DNA of 64,000 nt, taken from Pararhizobium sp. GTDB taxonomy: Bacteria > Pseudomonadota > Alphaproteobacteria > Rhizobiales > Rhizobiaceae. A program made the position numbers and the translations under genes. The stretch spans positions 186,001 through 250,000 of the forward strand of contig JAURWE010000024.1 in NCBI GenBank assembly GCA_030655075.1, in the 5' to 3' direction. The number at the start of each line of letters is the position of its first letter. Within the stretch, counting starts at the first letter, position 1. This document shows positions 1 to 8,415 of this stretch, one piece after another. The notes beneath the pieces were generated by a model, which worked only from the letters and a program-made list of their open reading frames with translations, had not been told where the DNA came from and searched no databases.

Positions 1-344
1 ACCAGAAACCCGCCGCCCTCCCGCGTGATCGACAGGGCCTCGACGCCATGGCGGATTTCGAACCCGTGGCGGTCGCGAAAGGCCTTGATATGCGCGACCA
101 CAGCATCGCGCTTGGGGAAGGCGCCGGTGCCGGGCGGATAGGCGAGGCCCGGCAGCGCCGAGAGGTTGCGATGGGTGTTCAGGGTCAGCTGCGGATGCCG
201 CCGTGCCCAGGAGGCGCCGACATCGGCCTCCTTTTCGAGGATCAGGGCGTCGATGCCTCGGCTCTTCAGCGCATGGGCCACCGTCAGGCCGGCAAGCCCC
301 GACCCGATCACCACAACATCCCGGACCACCGCTGCCCTATCCAT
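1..344 (-). CDS. FAD/NAD(P)-binding oxidoreductase (flavin monooxygenase-like), N-terminal part
   Basis: Only the first 114 codons are present; the gene runs off the left edge. The protein begins MDRAAVVRDVVVIGSGLAG, a Rossmann dinucleotide-binding fold with a GxGxxG fingerprint at about residues 14-19. It is followed by the ALILEKEADVGASW segment that usually ends the second beta strand with an acidic, ribose-binding residue. The downstream RRHPQLTLNTHRNLSALPG stretch resembles class B flavin-containing monooxygenases. The substrate cannot be told from this fragment. The start was chosen at the ATG directly before the Rossmann strand. Confidence 0.8.
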   Translation of the reverse strand, partial: MDRAAVVRDVVVIGSGLAGLTVAHALKSRGIDALILEKEADVGASWARRHPQLTLNTHRNLSALPGLAYPPGTGAFPKRDAVVAHIKAFRDRHGFEIRHGVEALSITREGGGFL

Positions 345-488
345 CCTCGTCCAATCCGGGAGAAACCCTCTTTAAATCCATCCGGTATCTGTCAATGTAG
401 AAATGAGACGTCAAGCCGCACGGCCGTAATATTTTCAAGTACGCATTCAAGATAACGCTAAATTAAAGCCAGACAGGAAAAGCAGTGA

Positions 489-1529
489 ATGCCCAACTTC
501 AGGAAGATGCTGGACCGACTGCTTGATTCGTACCTTCCCAAGTTTCCGCCCTTCGCACCGGACCTCAACGAAAAGCTTGCACTCTGTCAGCGCTACGGCG
601 ATTTTTCGCTCGCCTATTCCACCGCCGTCCAGCCCGATCTTCACTATTTCGGCGATGCCGACGGCTACATCGCCTATGCCACGAAAATGGGCCACACCTT
701 CGTGCTCGGCGACCCGGTCGCGGCACCGGAGCGGCGGGAAGACTATATCCGCCGCTTCGTCGCCTTGGCCGGAGGCGCCTGTTTCGTCCAGATCGGCACT
801 GACACCGCAAGGGTTCTGGCAACACTCGGCTACAAGATCAACCAGATGGGCGTCGACACGACGCTGCCGCTCGACGCCAATTCCTTCGCCGGCAAACGCA
901 ACGAGACCGTGCGTTATTCGGAAAAATGGCTGCTGAAGAAGGATTACCGGCTGCTCGAATGCGACGGCTCGGTCGCCGCAGCCGAGCAGGTGCAGGCCAT
1001 TTCCAACAACTGGCGCAGCGGTCGGATCGTCAAACGCCGCGAGATGCGGTTCCTGAACCGACCCTTCGAACTCGAGCTGGCGCCGCACATGCGCCGCTTC
1101 ATCGTCGTCGATCCTGGCGGGCAGCCGGTGGCGCTGCTCGATTTCGACCCGATCTTTCGCGACGGCACGGCCGTCGGCTACACCACCGCCTTCAAGCGCA
1201 AGCTGACCGGCACGACGCCGCATGCCGAAGTGGGCCTGACCAAATATGCCGCCGACCGGTTCCGCGAGGAAGGCCGCTCCCATGTGACCTTCGGCCTGTC
1301 GCCGCTGGCAGCCGTCGAGCCGAGCGGCTATGCCGAAAGCCGCATCTGGCGCAACTGCCTGCAGCGGGCCTTCCGCTCGAAACAGGTCAATGCCCGCATC
1401 TTCAACCTCCAGGGCCAGGCCGCCTTCAAGCGGCGCTTTCACGGCCAGGAAGAACCGACCTATATTGCCTTCAGGCGCGGCAGCCCGTTTAAGGTCTGGG
1501 CCCTGCTCCGGCTTTTGAAGACATTGTAA
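489..1529 (+). CDS. DUF2156 protein, phosphatidylglycerol lysyltransferase-like C-terminal domain
   Basis: This 346-residue soluble protein matches the DUF2156 (MprF C-terminal) fold, a tandem GNAT-like domain that in MprF/LpiA transfers amino acids from aminoacyl-tRNA to phosphatidylglycerol. Typical segments are FGDADGYIAYATKMGHTFVLGDPVAA near residue 54, the VRYSEKWLLKKDY stretch around 140, and the C-terminal FNLQGQAAFKRRFHGQEEPTYIAF. No transmembrane flippase domain is present, so it is not a full MprF. The precise acceptor is unknown; an acyl or aminoacyl transferase acting on lipids is inferred from the family only. A stop at 1527-1529 is followed by a short spacer before a convergent gene. 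Confidence 0.8.
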   Translation: MPNFRKMLDRLLDSYLPKFPPFAPDLNEKLALCQRYGDFSLAYSTAVQPDLHYFGDADGYIAYATKMGHTFVLGDPVAAPERREDYIRRFVALAGGACFVQIGTDTARVLATLGYKINQMGVDTTLPLDANSFAGKRNETVRYSEKWLLKKDYRLLECDGSVAAAEQVQAISNNWRSGRIVKRREMRFLNRPFELELAPHMRRFIVVDPGGQPVALLDFDPIFRDGTAVGYTTAFKRKLTGTTPHAEVGLTKYAADRFREEGRSHVTFGLSPLAAVEPSGYAESRIWRNCLQRAFRSKQVNARIFNLQGQAAFKRRFHGQEEPTYIAFRRGSPFKVWALLRLLKTL

Positions 1530-1624
1530 GTAGGCAGCGAAACGATCGACCATGCGCAATCTCGCTGTCCACAGTCAGCTTCTTGCGGGTTCTTAGATCG
1601 CCATCGATAGAAGCATCCGGCCGC

Positions 1625-2200
1625 TCACGGAAACGTCTCGCCGCGCGACAGCATGCCGATCATCTTCACCGTCAGCTTCTGCCGCGTCTCCTCGCGTTTG
1701 GCTGTCTGCAGGCGGTGATAGAACGAAAAGAGCTGGCGGCGCGTCAAGCTGTCGAACGTTTTTTTGGCGGCCGCGTCTTCAGCGACGGCGGCAAGGAAGG
1801 TTTCTGAAAACGCCATCGTCGCACTGCCGGCATAGGCGGCCTCCCAGCGGCCATCGGCCTTGGCGGCCGCCACGGCATCCAGCCCCGGCGCCTGCATCCG
1901 GCCCTCGGCGATCAGCCGTTCCACATGCTGCCGGTTGATCTTCGACCAGCCGGACTTCGGCTTGCGCGGAGTGAACCGCTGGAACCACGAGACCTCGTCG
2001 TTGGATTTCGCGATGCCGTCGATCCACCCCCAGGCCAGCGCCTCAACGACCGCCTCGGCCCAGGTGATGGAGGCAATCCGCGACGACTTCTTGTAGAGCT
2101 TCAGCCAGATCTCCCGCTCGTCGCCATGATGTCCGGCAAGCCACGCACAAAATTCAGTGGGCGTCGCAAAGGCATGAACACGGGTTAGATCGACATCCAT
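1625..2200 (-). CDS. YdeI/OmpD-associated family protein
   Basis: This is a 191-residue cytoplasmic protein with the family pattern EIWLKLYKKSSRIASITWAEAVVEALAWGWIDGIA near the N-terminus, then FTPRKPKSGWSKINRQHVERLIAEGRM and a charged C-terminal helix (TRRQLFSFYHRLQTAKREETRQKLTVKMI). The family has no established biochemical role, although related proteins have been linked to resistance to cationic peptides. It lies 12 bp downstream of the dnaG stop on the same strand, so it may be co-transcribed with primase by readthrough. Confidence 0.82.
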   Translation of the reverse strand: MDVDLTRVHAFATPTEFCAWLAGHHGDEREIWLKLYKKSSRIASITWAEAVVEALAWGWIDGIAKSNDEVSWFQRFTPRKPKSGWSKINRQHVERLIAEGRMQAPGLDAVAAAKADGRWEAAYAGSATMAFSETFLAAVAEDAAAKKTFDSLTRRQLFSFYHRLQTAKREETRQKLTVKMIGMLSRGETFP

Positions 2201-2212
2201 CGCGGTAAACTC

Positions 2213-4246
2213 CTACTTCCCCGCCGGGCCCTTGACGCGGCCCGACAGCACGCCGAAGCCGTCGATGATGGCTTCCTGGTTTTCCAGCCGCGTCACCTCA
2301 AGCTGCACCTCTTCCAGCGTGCGCAGGATGAGCGGCACGGTTTCCTGGTCGGCATCCTCGATGGCGACGGCGAGTTCGCGTTCGAGCTCGTGTTTCTGCC
2401 AGAGCAGAGCCTTGGTGCGCTGGTGCAGCGCCAGAGCCTGCAGGTAGCCTTCGCGCGCATCCTCGTGGGCGGCGGCCGATGTCGCGGTCCACAGGCGGGC
2501 AAAACGGATCTGCTGGTCGAGCGATTTCAGCATGGCGCCGTAGCCCGCCTCCTCCAGCTCCTCGATCAGCCGCTCGCGCGTCAGGCGCGGCCCGGCGGCT
2601 GAGGCGGCGTTGAGCACGGCCGACCAGAATTTCTGCAGGTCGCGGCTTTCGTATTCGATCGAGGCGATATCGTCATATTCCTCGAACAGCAGCTGCGGAT
2701 GATTGACGACGGTCAGCGCCAGCACGCATTCGCGCAATTGCGGCAAGGCATGGTGCCCCTGCACCAGGCCGGAGCGGGCCAGCGCATCGGAAATGCCGGT
2801 CGGCGCGTTCTGGCGGTTGTTGTTGCTGCCGCCGCGATTCTGCTGGCCGTTGCGGTTGCCGCCCTGCTGCGGCCGGTTGTTGCGGTCGAAACTGCCGCGC
2901 TGGCCGCCGCCTTGCGATCGCGCCCCTTGAAAGAACTGGTTGAGCCGGTCGCGCACGTCCTGGCCGTAATGGCGGCGCACGCTCTCGTCGGCGATCACAT
3001 TGACCACCTGCTTCAGCTTGGCTTCAAGCTCGGCCCGCTTTTCCGGCGTGTCGAACTGGCCGGCCTGAACCTCGCGCGACCAGACCATGTCCGACAGCGA
3101 TTTGGCCGCCGCCATCACCTTGTCGAACGGCGCCCGCCCCTCGTGGCGGACCAGATCGTCCGGATCCTTGCCGTCGGGCAGCATGGCGAAGCGCACGGAA
3201 TAACCGGGCTTCACATGCGGCAGGGCGAGATCGACGGCGCGGTTGGCCGCCCGGATGCCGGCGCCGTCGCCATCGAAGCATAAAACAGGCTGCTGCGTCA
3301 GCTTCCACAACAGCGCCATCTGGTTTTCGGTCAGCGCCGTACCGAGCGGCGCAACCGCATTCTCAATGCCGGCCTGATGCAGCGCGATCACGTCCATATA
3401 GCCTTCGACGGCAATGATCGTTCCCGCGCCATTTTCGTTTTGCCCGGCTGCGCCGGTGCGGCTGGCCCCGGACATCGCCCGTCTCGCACGGGTGAAATTG
3501 TAGAGCACATTGCCCTTGTGGAAGAGCTCGGTCTCGTTCGAATTGAGATATTTGGCCGGCGCATCGGCCGACATGGCGCGGCCGCCGAAGGCGATGACCT
3601 TTTCGCGCGACGACAGGATCGGGAACATGATGCGGTCGCGAAAACGGTCGTAGGAGACAGGGATTTCCGGCCCGTGCACGACGAGGCCGCAGGCCTCGAT
3701 CTGATCCTTTGGAATGCCCTTGCCCGCCAGATGCTCCTTCAGCGCATTGCGGCTTTCCGGCGCAAAACCCAGCCGGAAGGTCTCGATCGTCCGCCCCGTC
3801 AGCCCCCGGTCGCGCAGATAGGCGCGTGCCTTGGCGCCGTTGGCTGTCTGCAGCTGGTCCTGGAAGAACTGCGTCGCCAGCTCCATGACGTCGAGCAGCG
3901 TCGTGCGCTGCTTATCGCGCCGCTCCGCTTCGGGATCGGGCTGCGGCATGGCGACACCGGCCATGTCGGCGATCTGCTGCACGGCTTCCGGAAAACTCAG
4001 GCCCTCCAGTTCGGTCAGAAAACGGAAATGATCGCCGGTGACGCCGCAACCAAAGCAGTGATAGCGGCTCTTGCGGTCCTCGCAGTGAAAGCTCGGTGAT
4101 TTTTCGCCATGAAACGGGCAGCAGGCCCAATAATCGCCGCGCGAGGTGTTGGTTTTCTTCCTGTCCCAGGAGACACGGCGGCCGATCACGTCCGAAATCG
4201 GAACGCGGTCGCGTATCTCGTCGAGAAAGGTCGGTGAAAAGCGCAT
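2213..4246 (-). CDS. dnaG: DNA primase
   Basis: DnaG makes RNA primers for the replication fork with DnaB helicase. The start is set at MRFSPTFLDEIRDRVPISDV, giving 677 residues, the usual length; upstream codons in this frame are not conserved primase sequence. The CHC2 zinc finger uses C43, H46, C64 and C67. The catalytic TOPRIM core shows VEGYMDVIALHQAG and the FDGDGAGIRAANR acidic motif. A low-complexity Gly/Gln/Asn/Arg-rich linker of about 45 residues (encoded around 2800-2930) separates the polymerase domain from the C-terminal helicase-interaction domain. In many bacteria dnaG sits beside rpoD; here the visible neighbours are a ydeI gene and a divergent toxin-antitoxin module. Confidence 0.97.
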   Translation of the reverse strand: MRFSPTFLDEIRDRVPISDVIGRRVSWDRKKTNTSRGDYWACCPFHGEKSPSFHCEDRKSRYHCFGCGVTGDHFRFLTELEGLSFPEAVQQIADMAGVAMPQPDPEAERRDKQRTTLLDVMELATQFFQDQLQTANGAKARAYLRDRGLTGRTIETFRLGFAPESRNALKEHLAGKGIPKDQIEACGLVVHGPEIPVSYDRFRDRIMFPILSSREKVIAFGGRAMSADAPAKYLNSNETELFHKGNVLYNFTRARRAMSGASRTGAAGQNENGAGTIIAVEGYMDVIALHQAGIENAVAPLGTALTENQMALLWKLTQQPVLCFDGDGAGIRAANRAVDLALPHVKPGYSVRFAMLPDGKDPDDLVRHEGRAPFDKVMAAAKSLSDMVWSREVQAGQFDTPEKRAELEAKLKQVVNVIADESVRRHYGQDVRDRLNQFFQGARSQGGGQRGSFDRNNRPQQGGNRNGQQNRGGSNNNRQNAPTGISDALARSGLVQGHHALPQLRECVLALTVVNHPQLLFEEYDDIASIEYESRDLQKFWSAVLNAASAAGPRLTRERLIEELEEAGYGAMLKSLDQQIRFARLWTATSAAAHEDAREGYLQALALHQRTKALLWQKHELERELAVAIEDADQETVPLILRTLEEVQLEVTRLENQEAIIDGFGVLSGRVKGPAGK

Positions 4247-4331
4247 AATATCCTCAGCTGTGGCCTTCATATAGGCTGGCGACGGCAGACTTGCCAACAG
4301 CTTGGCAGACGATGCCCGCTATCCACAGGGC

Positions 4332-4373
4332 TTGACAGAATACAATGATTTGTATATACAGGGATATACACAA
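4332..4373 (+). promoter_or_regulatory. Promoter and likely operator of the brnTA module
   Basis: TTGACA at 4332-4337 and TATACA at 4355-4360 are separated by 17 bp, a near-consensus housekeeping promoter. Overlapping the -10 is an imperfect inverted repeat: TTGTATATA (4350-4358) faces TATACACAA (4365-4373), with 8 of 9 positions paired. ATATACA also occurs as a direct repeat 10 bp apart (4354, 4364). Repression here by the ribbon-helix-helix antitoxin BrnA is inferred from how such modules are usually regulated. Confidence 0.72.
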
Positions 4374-4429
4374 GTTCTGTCGATCTGGCGCAGCACAGGT
4401 TGCAGGCACGCGCTGTCGGAGCTCCTGAA

Positions 4430-4723
4430 ATGGCGGCTGCCAACCAGACGTTTTCATCCTTCGAATGGGATGAAAAGAAGCGGATGCAGAATATAGCGAA
4501 ACACGGAATCGATTTCGAGGATGCGCTCCTTGCTCTTGAGGAACCGCATGTCGAAATTCGCTCCGACAAAAACGGAGAGGTGCGCACGCTGGCCATATGC
4601 CCGGACACAGACCGCCTCATCACAGTCGTCTACACGATGAGAGGCGAGACCTGCCGGATCATTTCCGCCCGTGCGGCACGAAAGTATGAGCAAAAACTCT
4701 ATAACGACCATTACGCCCGATGA
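4430..4723 (+). CDS. brnT: BrnT-type ribonuclease toxin
   Basis: This 97-residue protein contains the BrnT (DUF497) signature FEWDEKKRMQNIAKHGIDFEDALLAL at the N-terminus and a C-terminal RIISARAARKYEQKLY, typical of this RelE-fold toxin. Known BrnT proteins cleave RNA and are neutralised by BrnA bound as a complex. The start ATG at 4430 follows a GGAG element; an earlier in-frame codon would add residues not seen in the family. It overlaps the antitoxin gene by 38 bp, as is usual in this toxin-first module. Catalytic residues were not individually checked. Confidence 0.9.
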   Translation: MAAANQTFSSFEWDEKKRMQNIAKHGIDFEDALLALEEPHVEIRSDKNGEVRTLAICPDTDRLITVVYTMRGETCRIISARAARKYEQKLYNDHYAR

Positions 4724-5024
4724 GATTCGCCGGAAACGTGCGCGGGGCGAACAGAGCCTCACCGACTGGGCGCGCGTCGATGCCATGACCGACGCCGATA
4801 TCGAGCGCAACATGCGCGACGATCCGGACTGGGCCGAGTTCCTGGATGTCGACTGGTCGAAGGCTGTGATGGTCTATCCCGTCACCAAGAAGGCCGTGTC
4901 CATCCGGCTGGACGACGATGTCATTGATTTTTTCAAGGAAACCGGCAAGGGTTACCAGACCCGCATCAATGCGGTTCTCCGCCATTTCATGAACGAGCAA
5001 AAGAATCGGAAGAAGGGTGCCTGA
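4686..5024 (+). CDS. brnA: BrnA-type antitoxin (ribbon-helix-helix)
   Basis: A 112-residue partner of BrnT. The C-terminal half, KAVSIRLDDDVIDFFKETGKGYQTRINAVLRHFM, is the ribbon-helix-helix DNA-binding domain of BrnA. The N-terminal half, with acidic clusters (DADIERNMRDDPDWAEF), is the toxin-binding region. The start at 4686 (MSKNSITTITPDEI) lies inside the brnT reading frame, giving translational coupling. The family autoregulates its own promoter; the palindrome at 4350-4373 is the obvious candidate site. Confidence 0.9.
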   Translation: MSKNSITTITPDEIRRKRARGEQSLTDWARVDAMTDADIERNMRDDPDWAEFLDVDWSKAVMVYPVTKKAVSIRLDDDVIDFFKETGKGYQTRINAVLRHFMNEQKNRKKGA

Positions 5025-5063
5025 CGTGGCGCGTAATATTCGCTCAGCCCTCCGGCAGACCGC

Positions 5064-6545
5064 ATGACCGGCAATCCATCGGGCGGATTTCCGGAGAACA
5101 CGCGCCGCTATGTGCTGATCACGGCGATCCTCGCCTCCAGCATGGCCTTCATCGACGGCTCCGTGCTGTCGATCGCCACGCCCGCGATAAGGGCCGATCT
5201 CGGTGCCAGCCTTTCGCAGGCGCAGTGGATTTCCAATGGCTACATGCTGCTGCTCGCCTCGATGATGCTCATCGGTGGCGCAGCCGGCGACCGGTTCGGC
5301 CTCAGGCGCGTCTTCGGCCTCGGCATCGCTGTGTTCACTATTTCATCCGGCCTCTGCGCCTTTGCTCCGAGTACGGTGATCCTGATCGCCGCCCGCGTAC
5401 TGCAAGGGCTGGGCGCCGCTCTGATGGTGCCGGGCAGCCTTGCCATCATCGCCAAGGCCTATCCGAAGGACAAGCGCGGCCAGGCGATCGGACTCTGGGC
5501 AACCGCCTCCTCGCTGATGTCGATCCTTGGCCCGGTCATTGGCGGTTTCGTACTGACCGCCCTTGGTGACTGGAGCTGGCGGCTGGTCTTTGCCATCAAC
5601 CTGCCGCTCGGGCTTGTAGCCCTTGCCATGCTCTGGCTGCGCGTACCGGCCGATCCGCCGTCCGAGAGGCGGAAGCTCGATCTGATCGGCGGCGGGCTGG
5701 TGACGGCAGCCCTGCTCTTGATCGCGCTTGGGCTGACCGGCGAGCCGCGCGCCGATGGCACCACCGACCTGTCGCGGGCGCTGATCTTCTGCGGCACGGG
5801 CATTGCCCTGTTCATCGCCTTCATTGTCTGGGAAAGCCGCACGGCCTCGCCGATGCTGCCGCTCCGGCTTTTTGCCAGCCGCGGCTTCTCAGGCGCCAAC
5901 GCCCTGACGTTCACACTCTATTTTTTGCTGTCTGCCATCATGTTCTATCTGCCGATGGCGCTGATCGGCGGCTGGGGCGTGACGCCCGCCAATGTGTCGC
6001 TCGCGCTGCTGCCGCTCGGCATCCTGCTCACCCTGATGTCGAGCTTCACCGGCAAACTTGCCGACCGCTTCGGCGCCGGTCCGCCGATTGCCGGCGGCTC
6101 GCTGATCGTGGCTCTAGGTTTTGCCGGGCTGGGGCTGAGCGTGCCCTTTCACAGCCTCTGGCTTGCCGTGACGCCGATGATGGTGCTGATCGGCATCGGC
6201 ATGGGTTTTGTTGTCTCGCCGCTGTCGACGGCCGTAATGGTCTCGGTCAGCGATGAGGACACCGGCGTCGCCTCCGGTGTCAACAATGCGGTCGCGCGTG
6301 TCGCAGGTCTGGTAGCGGTGGCCGCAATGGGGGCCCTGGTCGCCTTCGTCTTCGAGTACAGGATGAACGGCGTCACCGGCCTGTCCTTCGGCCAGGCGGC
6401 GGTTGCTGCACGGAACACCGAGGCGCTGCGCGTGGCAGCCACCGACGGCGCCTTTGCTGCGGTGGCTTACGTGACGGCGATCCTGTCGCTGGTCTCCGCC
6501 GTCATCGCCTGGACGACGCTGGCGCGGACAGCAACCATTAGTTGA
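5064..6545 (+). CDS. MFS drug-efflux transporter, DHA2 (EmrB/QacA) family
   Basis: This 493-residue membrane protein has about 14 hydrophobic segments, the DHA2 layout. The motifs are clear: AFIDGSVLSIATPAI in helix 1, GAAGDRFGLRRVF (motif A) between helices 2 and 3, RVLQGLGAALMVPGSLAIIAKAYP (helix 4), and WATASSLMSILGPVIGGFV (motif C, antiporter signature). It is expected to export drugs or toxic metabolites with proton antiport. It begins 39 bp after brnA on the same strand. No adjacent regulator gene was found, and the substrate is unknown. Confidence 0.9.
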   Translation: MTGNPSGGFPENTRRYVLITAILASSMAFIDGSVLSIATPAIRADLGASLSQAQWISNGYMLLLASMMLIGGAAGDRFGLRRVFGLGIAVFTISSGLCAFAPSTVILIAARVLQGLGAALMVPGSLAIIAKAYPKDKRGQAIGLWATASSLMSILGPVIGGFVLTALGDWSWRLVFAINLPLGLVALAMLWLRVPADPPSERRKLDLIGGGLVTAALLLIALGLTGEPRADGTTDLSRALIFCGTGIALFIAFIVWESRTASPMLPLRLFASRGFSGANALTFTLYFLLSAIMFYLPMALIGGWGVTPANVSLALLPLGILLTLMSSFTGKLADRFGAGPPIAGGSLIVALGFAGLGLSVPFHSLWLAVTPMMVLIGIGMGFVVSPLSTAVMVSVSDEDTGVASGVNNAVARVAGLVAVAAMGALVAFVFEYRMNGVTGLSFGQAAVAARNTEALRVAATDGAFAAVAYVTAILSLVSAVIAWTTLARTATIS

Positions 6546-6722
6546 TTTTATTTTAGGGATACGCGTTGTTATCTTGGGGACAGGTATTCTTAAAGGCTGA
6601 TAGAAACCACCGGGCCGGGCGGCGCGTAAACCTTACCGGTCAACCTTAAGGCCAGAAAGAATTTGACTTTAACCGGCAGGGATGGCGAAGAGTTGGCCAC
6701 CACTGCAGCAGAGCACACACCC

Positions 6723-7634
6723 ATGGCCTTTACGGCACACGATCTTTTGCAAAGCCCTGCATTCTCAGCTGTTCTCCCGCCGCTCTCGGGACAGCTGATT
6801 GCGATCTATGCGGAAAATCCGCGCATGACCTCGACCTTCGCCTCGCACCAGCGCTGGCTGCTGGCGCAGTCGGGTTTTGCGCTCTATTGCAGCCGCGATC
6901 CGGCCGATCCGACCTCCGGCCTCTATGCCGCGCGTTTCATCGACCTGATGGTCGAACACAAGGTCGCCAGCCGCAACACGGCGGCGGCATTCCTGCAGGA
7001 AATGCAGGCCTACAAATTCCTGCAGCCGTCGCCCGACGCACCCAACCGCCGCACCCGGCCGCTGGAACCGACCGCCGTCGCCATCGGCGGCATGATGACC
7101 TGGCTGACGGCGCATGCGGCGATCCTCGACCATCTCGACAGCGGCCGGCGCAACGAAACGATTGCGGCCCATCCCGAGCTTTTGAAGCTGAGCCAGCCAA
7201 AGATTGCCGCCGGCATTGTCCGCAGCCCGAACATCCGCAGCCCCGGCACCATCTTCGACCTGTTCGGCTGGGCCAATTCCGGCAGCCTGATCATGGACTG
7301 GCTGGTCGCCAACATGCAGACCGGCCGCAGCGGCGGTTACACGATCCCGGTGACCAACATTTCCTTCAGCGACATGTCGTCCCGCTTCCTGATCTCCAAG
7401 ACGCATCTGAAGCGGCTGTTTCACAAGGCGGCCGATCTCGGTGGCCTAGGCTGGAGCGGCGAGCCGGGCCGCAGCGAAATGTGGATTTCGCTTGGCTTTT
7501 TCGGGGAATTCCGGCTCTACCAGGCGGAAAAGTTCGCGATCGTCGATAAGGCGCTCGGCGAGGCCATCGAAAAAGCGGGTTTTGCACCCGCCCTTCCCGA
7601 GCCTGTTGGCGCGCCCCTGTCGCGCCACGGCTGA
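6723..7634 (+). CDS. Conserved hypothetical protein with possible C-terminal winged helix
   Basis: The protein has 303 residues from the ATG at 6723 (MAFTAHDLLQSPAFSAVLPP); a TTG at 6663 could extend it by 20 residues. I do not recognise a named family. The region SRFLISKTHLKRLFHKAADLGGLGWSGEPG, around residues 220-250, looks like a helix-turn-helix with a wing, so a DNA-binding role is possible. There is no signal peptide or transmembrane segment. The stop lies in the loop of a 7-bp GC stem (7624-7642) shared with the convergent YqeY gene. Confidence 0.7.
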   Translation: MAFTAHDLLQSPAFSAVLPPLSGQLIAIYAENPRMTSTFASHQRWLLAQSGFALYCSRDPADPTSGLYAARFIDLMVEHKVASRNTAAAFLQEMQAYKFLQPSPDAPNRRTRPLEPTAVAIGGMMTWLTAHAAILDHLDSGRRNETIAAHPELLKLSQPKIAAGIVRSPNIRSPGTIFDLFGWANSGSLIMDWLVANMQTGRSGGYTIPVTNISFSDMSSRFLISKTHLKRLFHKAADLGGLGWSGEPGRSEMWISLGFFGEFRLYQAEKFAIVDKALGEAIEKAGFAPALPEPVGAPLSRHG

Positions 7635-7649
7635 ACCGTGGCCTGAGAC

Positions 7650-8099
7650 TTACTTCAACAGATCCTTCAGGATGCCGGACGCCTTGGCAAAGTCGATCTG
7701 GCCTGCATAGCGCTCCTTCAGCACCGCGACGCATTTGCCCATGTCTTTCAGGCCTGCAGCACCCAGCTCGGCGATGACGGCGGCGCAGATCTCGCGCACC
7801 TTCTCCTCCGAAAGCTGCTCGGGCAGGAACTCGTTGATGATGACGATCTCCTCGCGCTCGTGTTCGGCGAGTTCCGGACGGTTGGCATCGGCATAGATCT
7901 TGGCCGATTCCTCGCGCTGCTTGATCATTTTGGCCAAGAGCTGCATGATTTCGTCGGTCGTGGCCTCGGGCTTGCCTTGGCCGCGATTGGCGATGTCGCG
8001 ATCCTTGATGGCGGCCTGAACCAGCCGCACGGTCGAAATCCGGCGGGTATCCTTGGCGCGCATGGCGTCTTTCAGCGTATTGGCGAACTGCTCGCGCAT
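7650..8099 (-). CDS. GatB/YqeY domain-containing protein
   Basis: A 149-residue protein starting MREQFANTLKDAMRAKDTRRISTVRLVQAAIKDRDI and ending with the helical YqeY domain (EIVIINEFLPEQLSEEKVREICAAVIAELGAAGLKDMGKCVAVLKERYAGQIDFAKASGILKDLL). The domain resembles the tRNA-binding tail of the GatB amidotransferase subunit; its role as a free protein is not settled. The ATG at 8099 was preferred because the longer upstream frame is not conserved in character. It is divergent from carA. Confidence 0.92.
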   Translation of the reverse strand: MREQFANTLKDAMRAKDTRRISTVRLVQAAIKDRDIANRGQGKPEATTDEIMQLLAKMIKQREESAKIYADANRPELAEHEREEIVIINEFLPEQLSEEKVREICAAVIAELGAAGLKDMGKCVAVLKERYAGQIDFAKASGILKDLLK

Positions 8100-8192
8100 C
8101 GTCGTGTCTCCATGTCTGAACCGCCGTCGCATGTGGGCGTGACGGCCTGTTCGCGTGTCGTTAAAGTGGGTTCTCATAGACCGGCAGGATGG

Positions 8193-8213
8193 GTGCAATC
8201 AAATGGATTGCAC
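8193..8213. repeat. Perfect inverted repeat in the yqeY-carA divergent region
   Basis: GTGCAATC (8193-8200) and GATTGCAC (8206-8213) form perfect 8-bp arms around a 5-base centre. The repeat lies upstream of the candidate carA promoter. It could be an operator for either divergent gene, or the tip of an RNA hairpin in the yqeY leader if transcription starts that far upstream. There is no U-tract. Confidence 0.6.
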
Positions 8214-8264
8214 AAGCCCATGAAAAGAAACGGTTTTTATTTCCAGACTATCCACAGCCGGGAA

Positions 8265-8293
8265 TTGACCGGTGGCACGGCTTTGTCTATTTT
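8265..8293 (+). promoter_or_regulatory. Candidate carA promoter
   Basis: TTGACC at 8265-8270 and TATTTT at 8288-8293 are 17 bp apart. This would give a leader of about 115 nt before carA. No pyrimidine-type attenuator hairpin with a U-tract was seen in that leader. Confidence 0.5.
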
Positions 8294-8415
8294 CCCGCAC
8301 CTAGCACGAATTCGGCAGAATAGCACCCAACGCGGGTTTCCGCGCGCCCCTGCCCACGCCTTCAAATGGCCATGCAACCCCAGGCTTTCAAGCCGGGTTT
8401 CAGGCCGGAAACGGG

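Noticed and set aside
4267..4813. Minus-strand frames over the brnT/brnA module
   Set aside because: They are antisense to a recognised toxin-antitoxin pair and have no family character.
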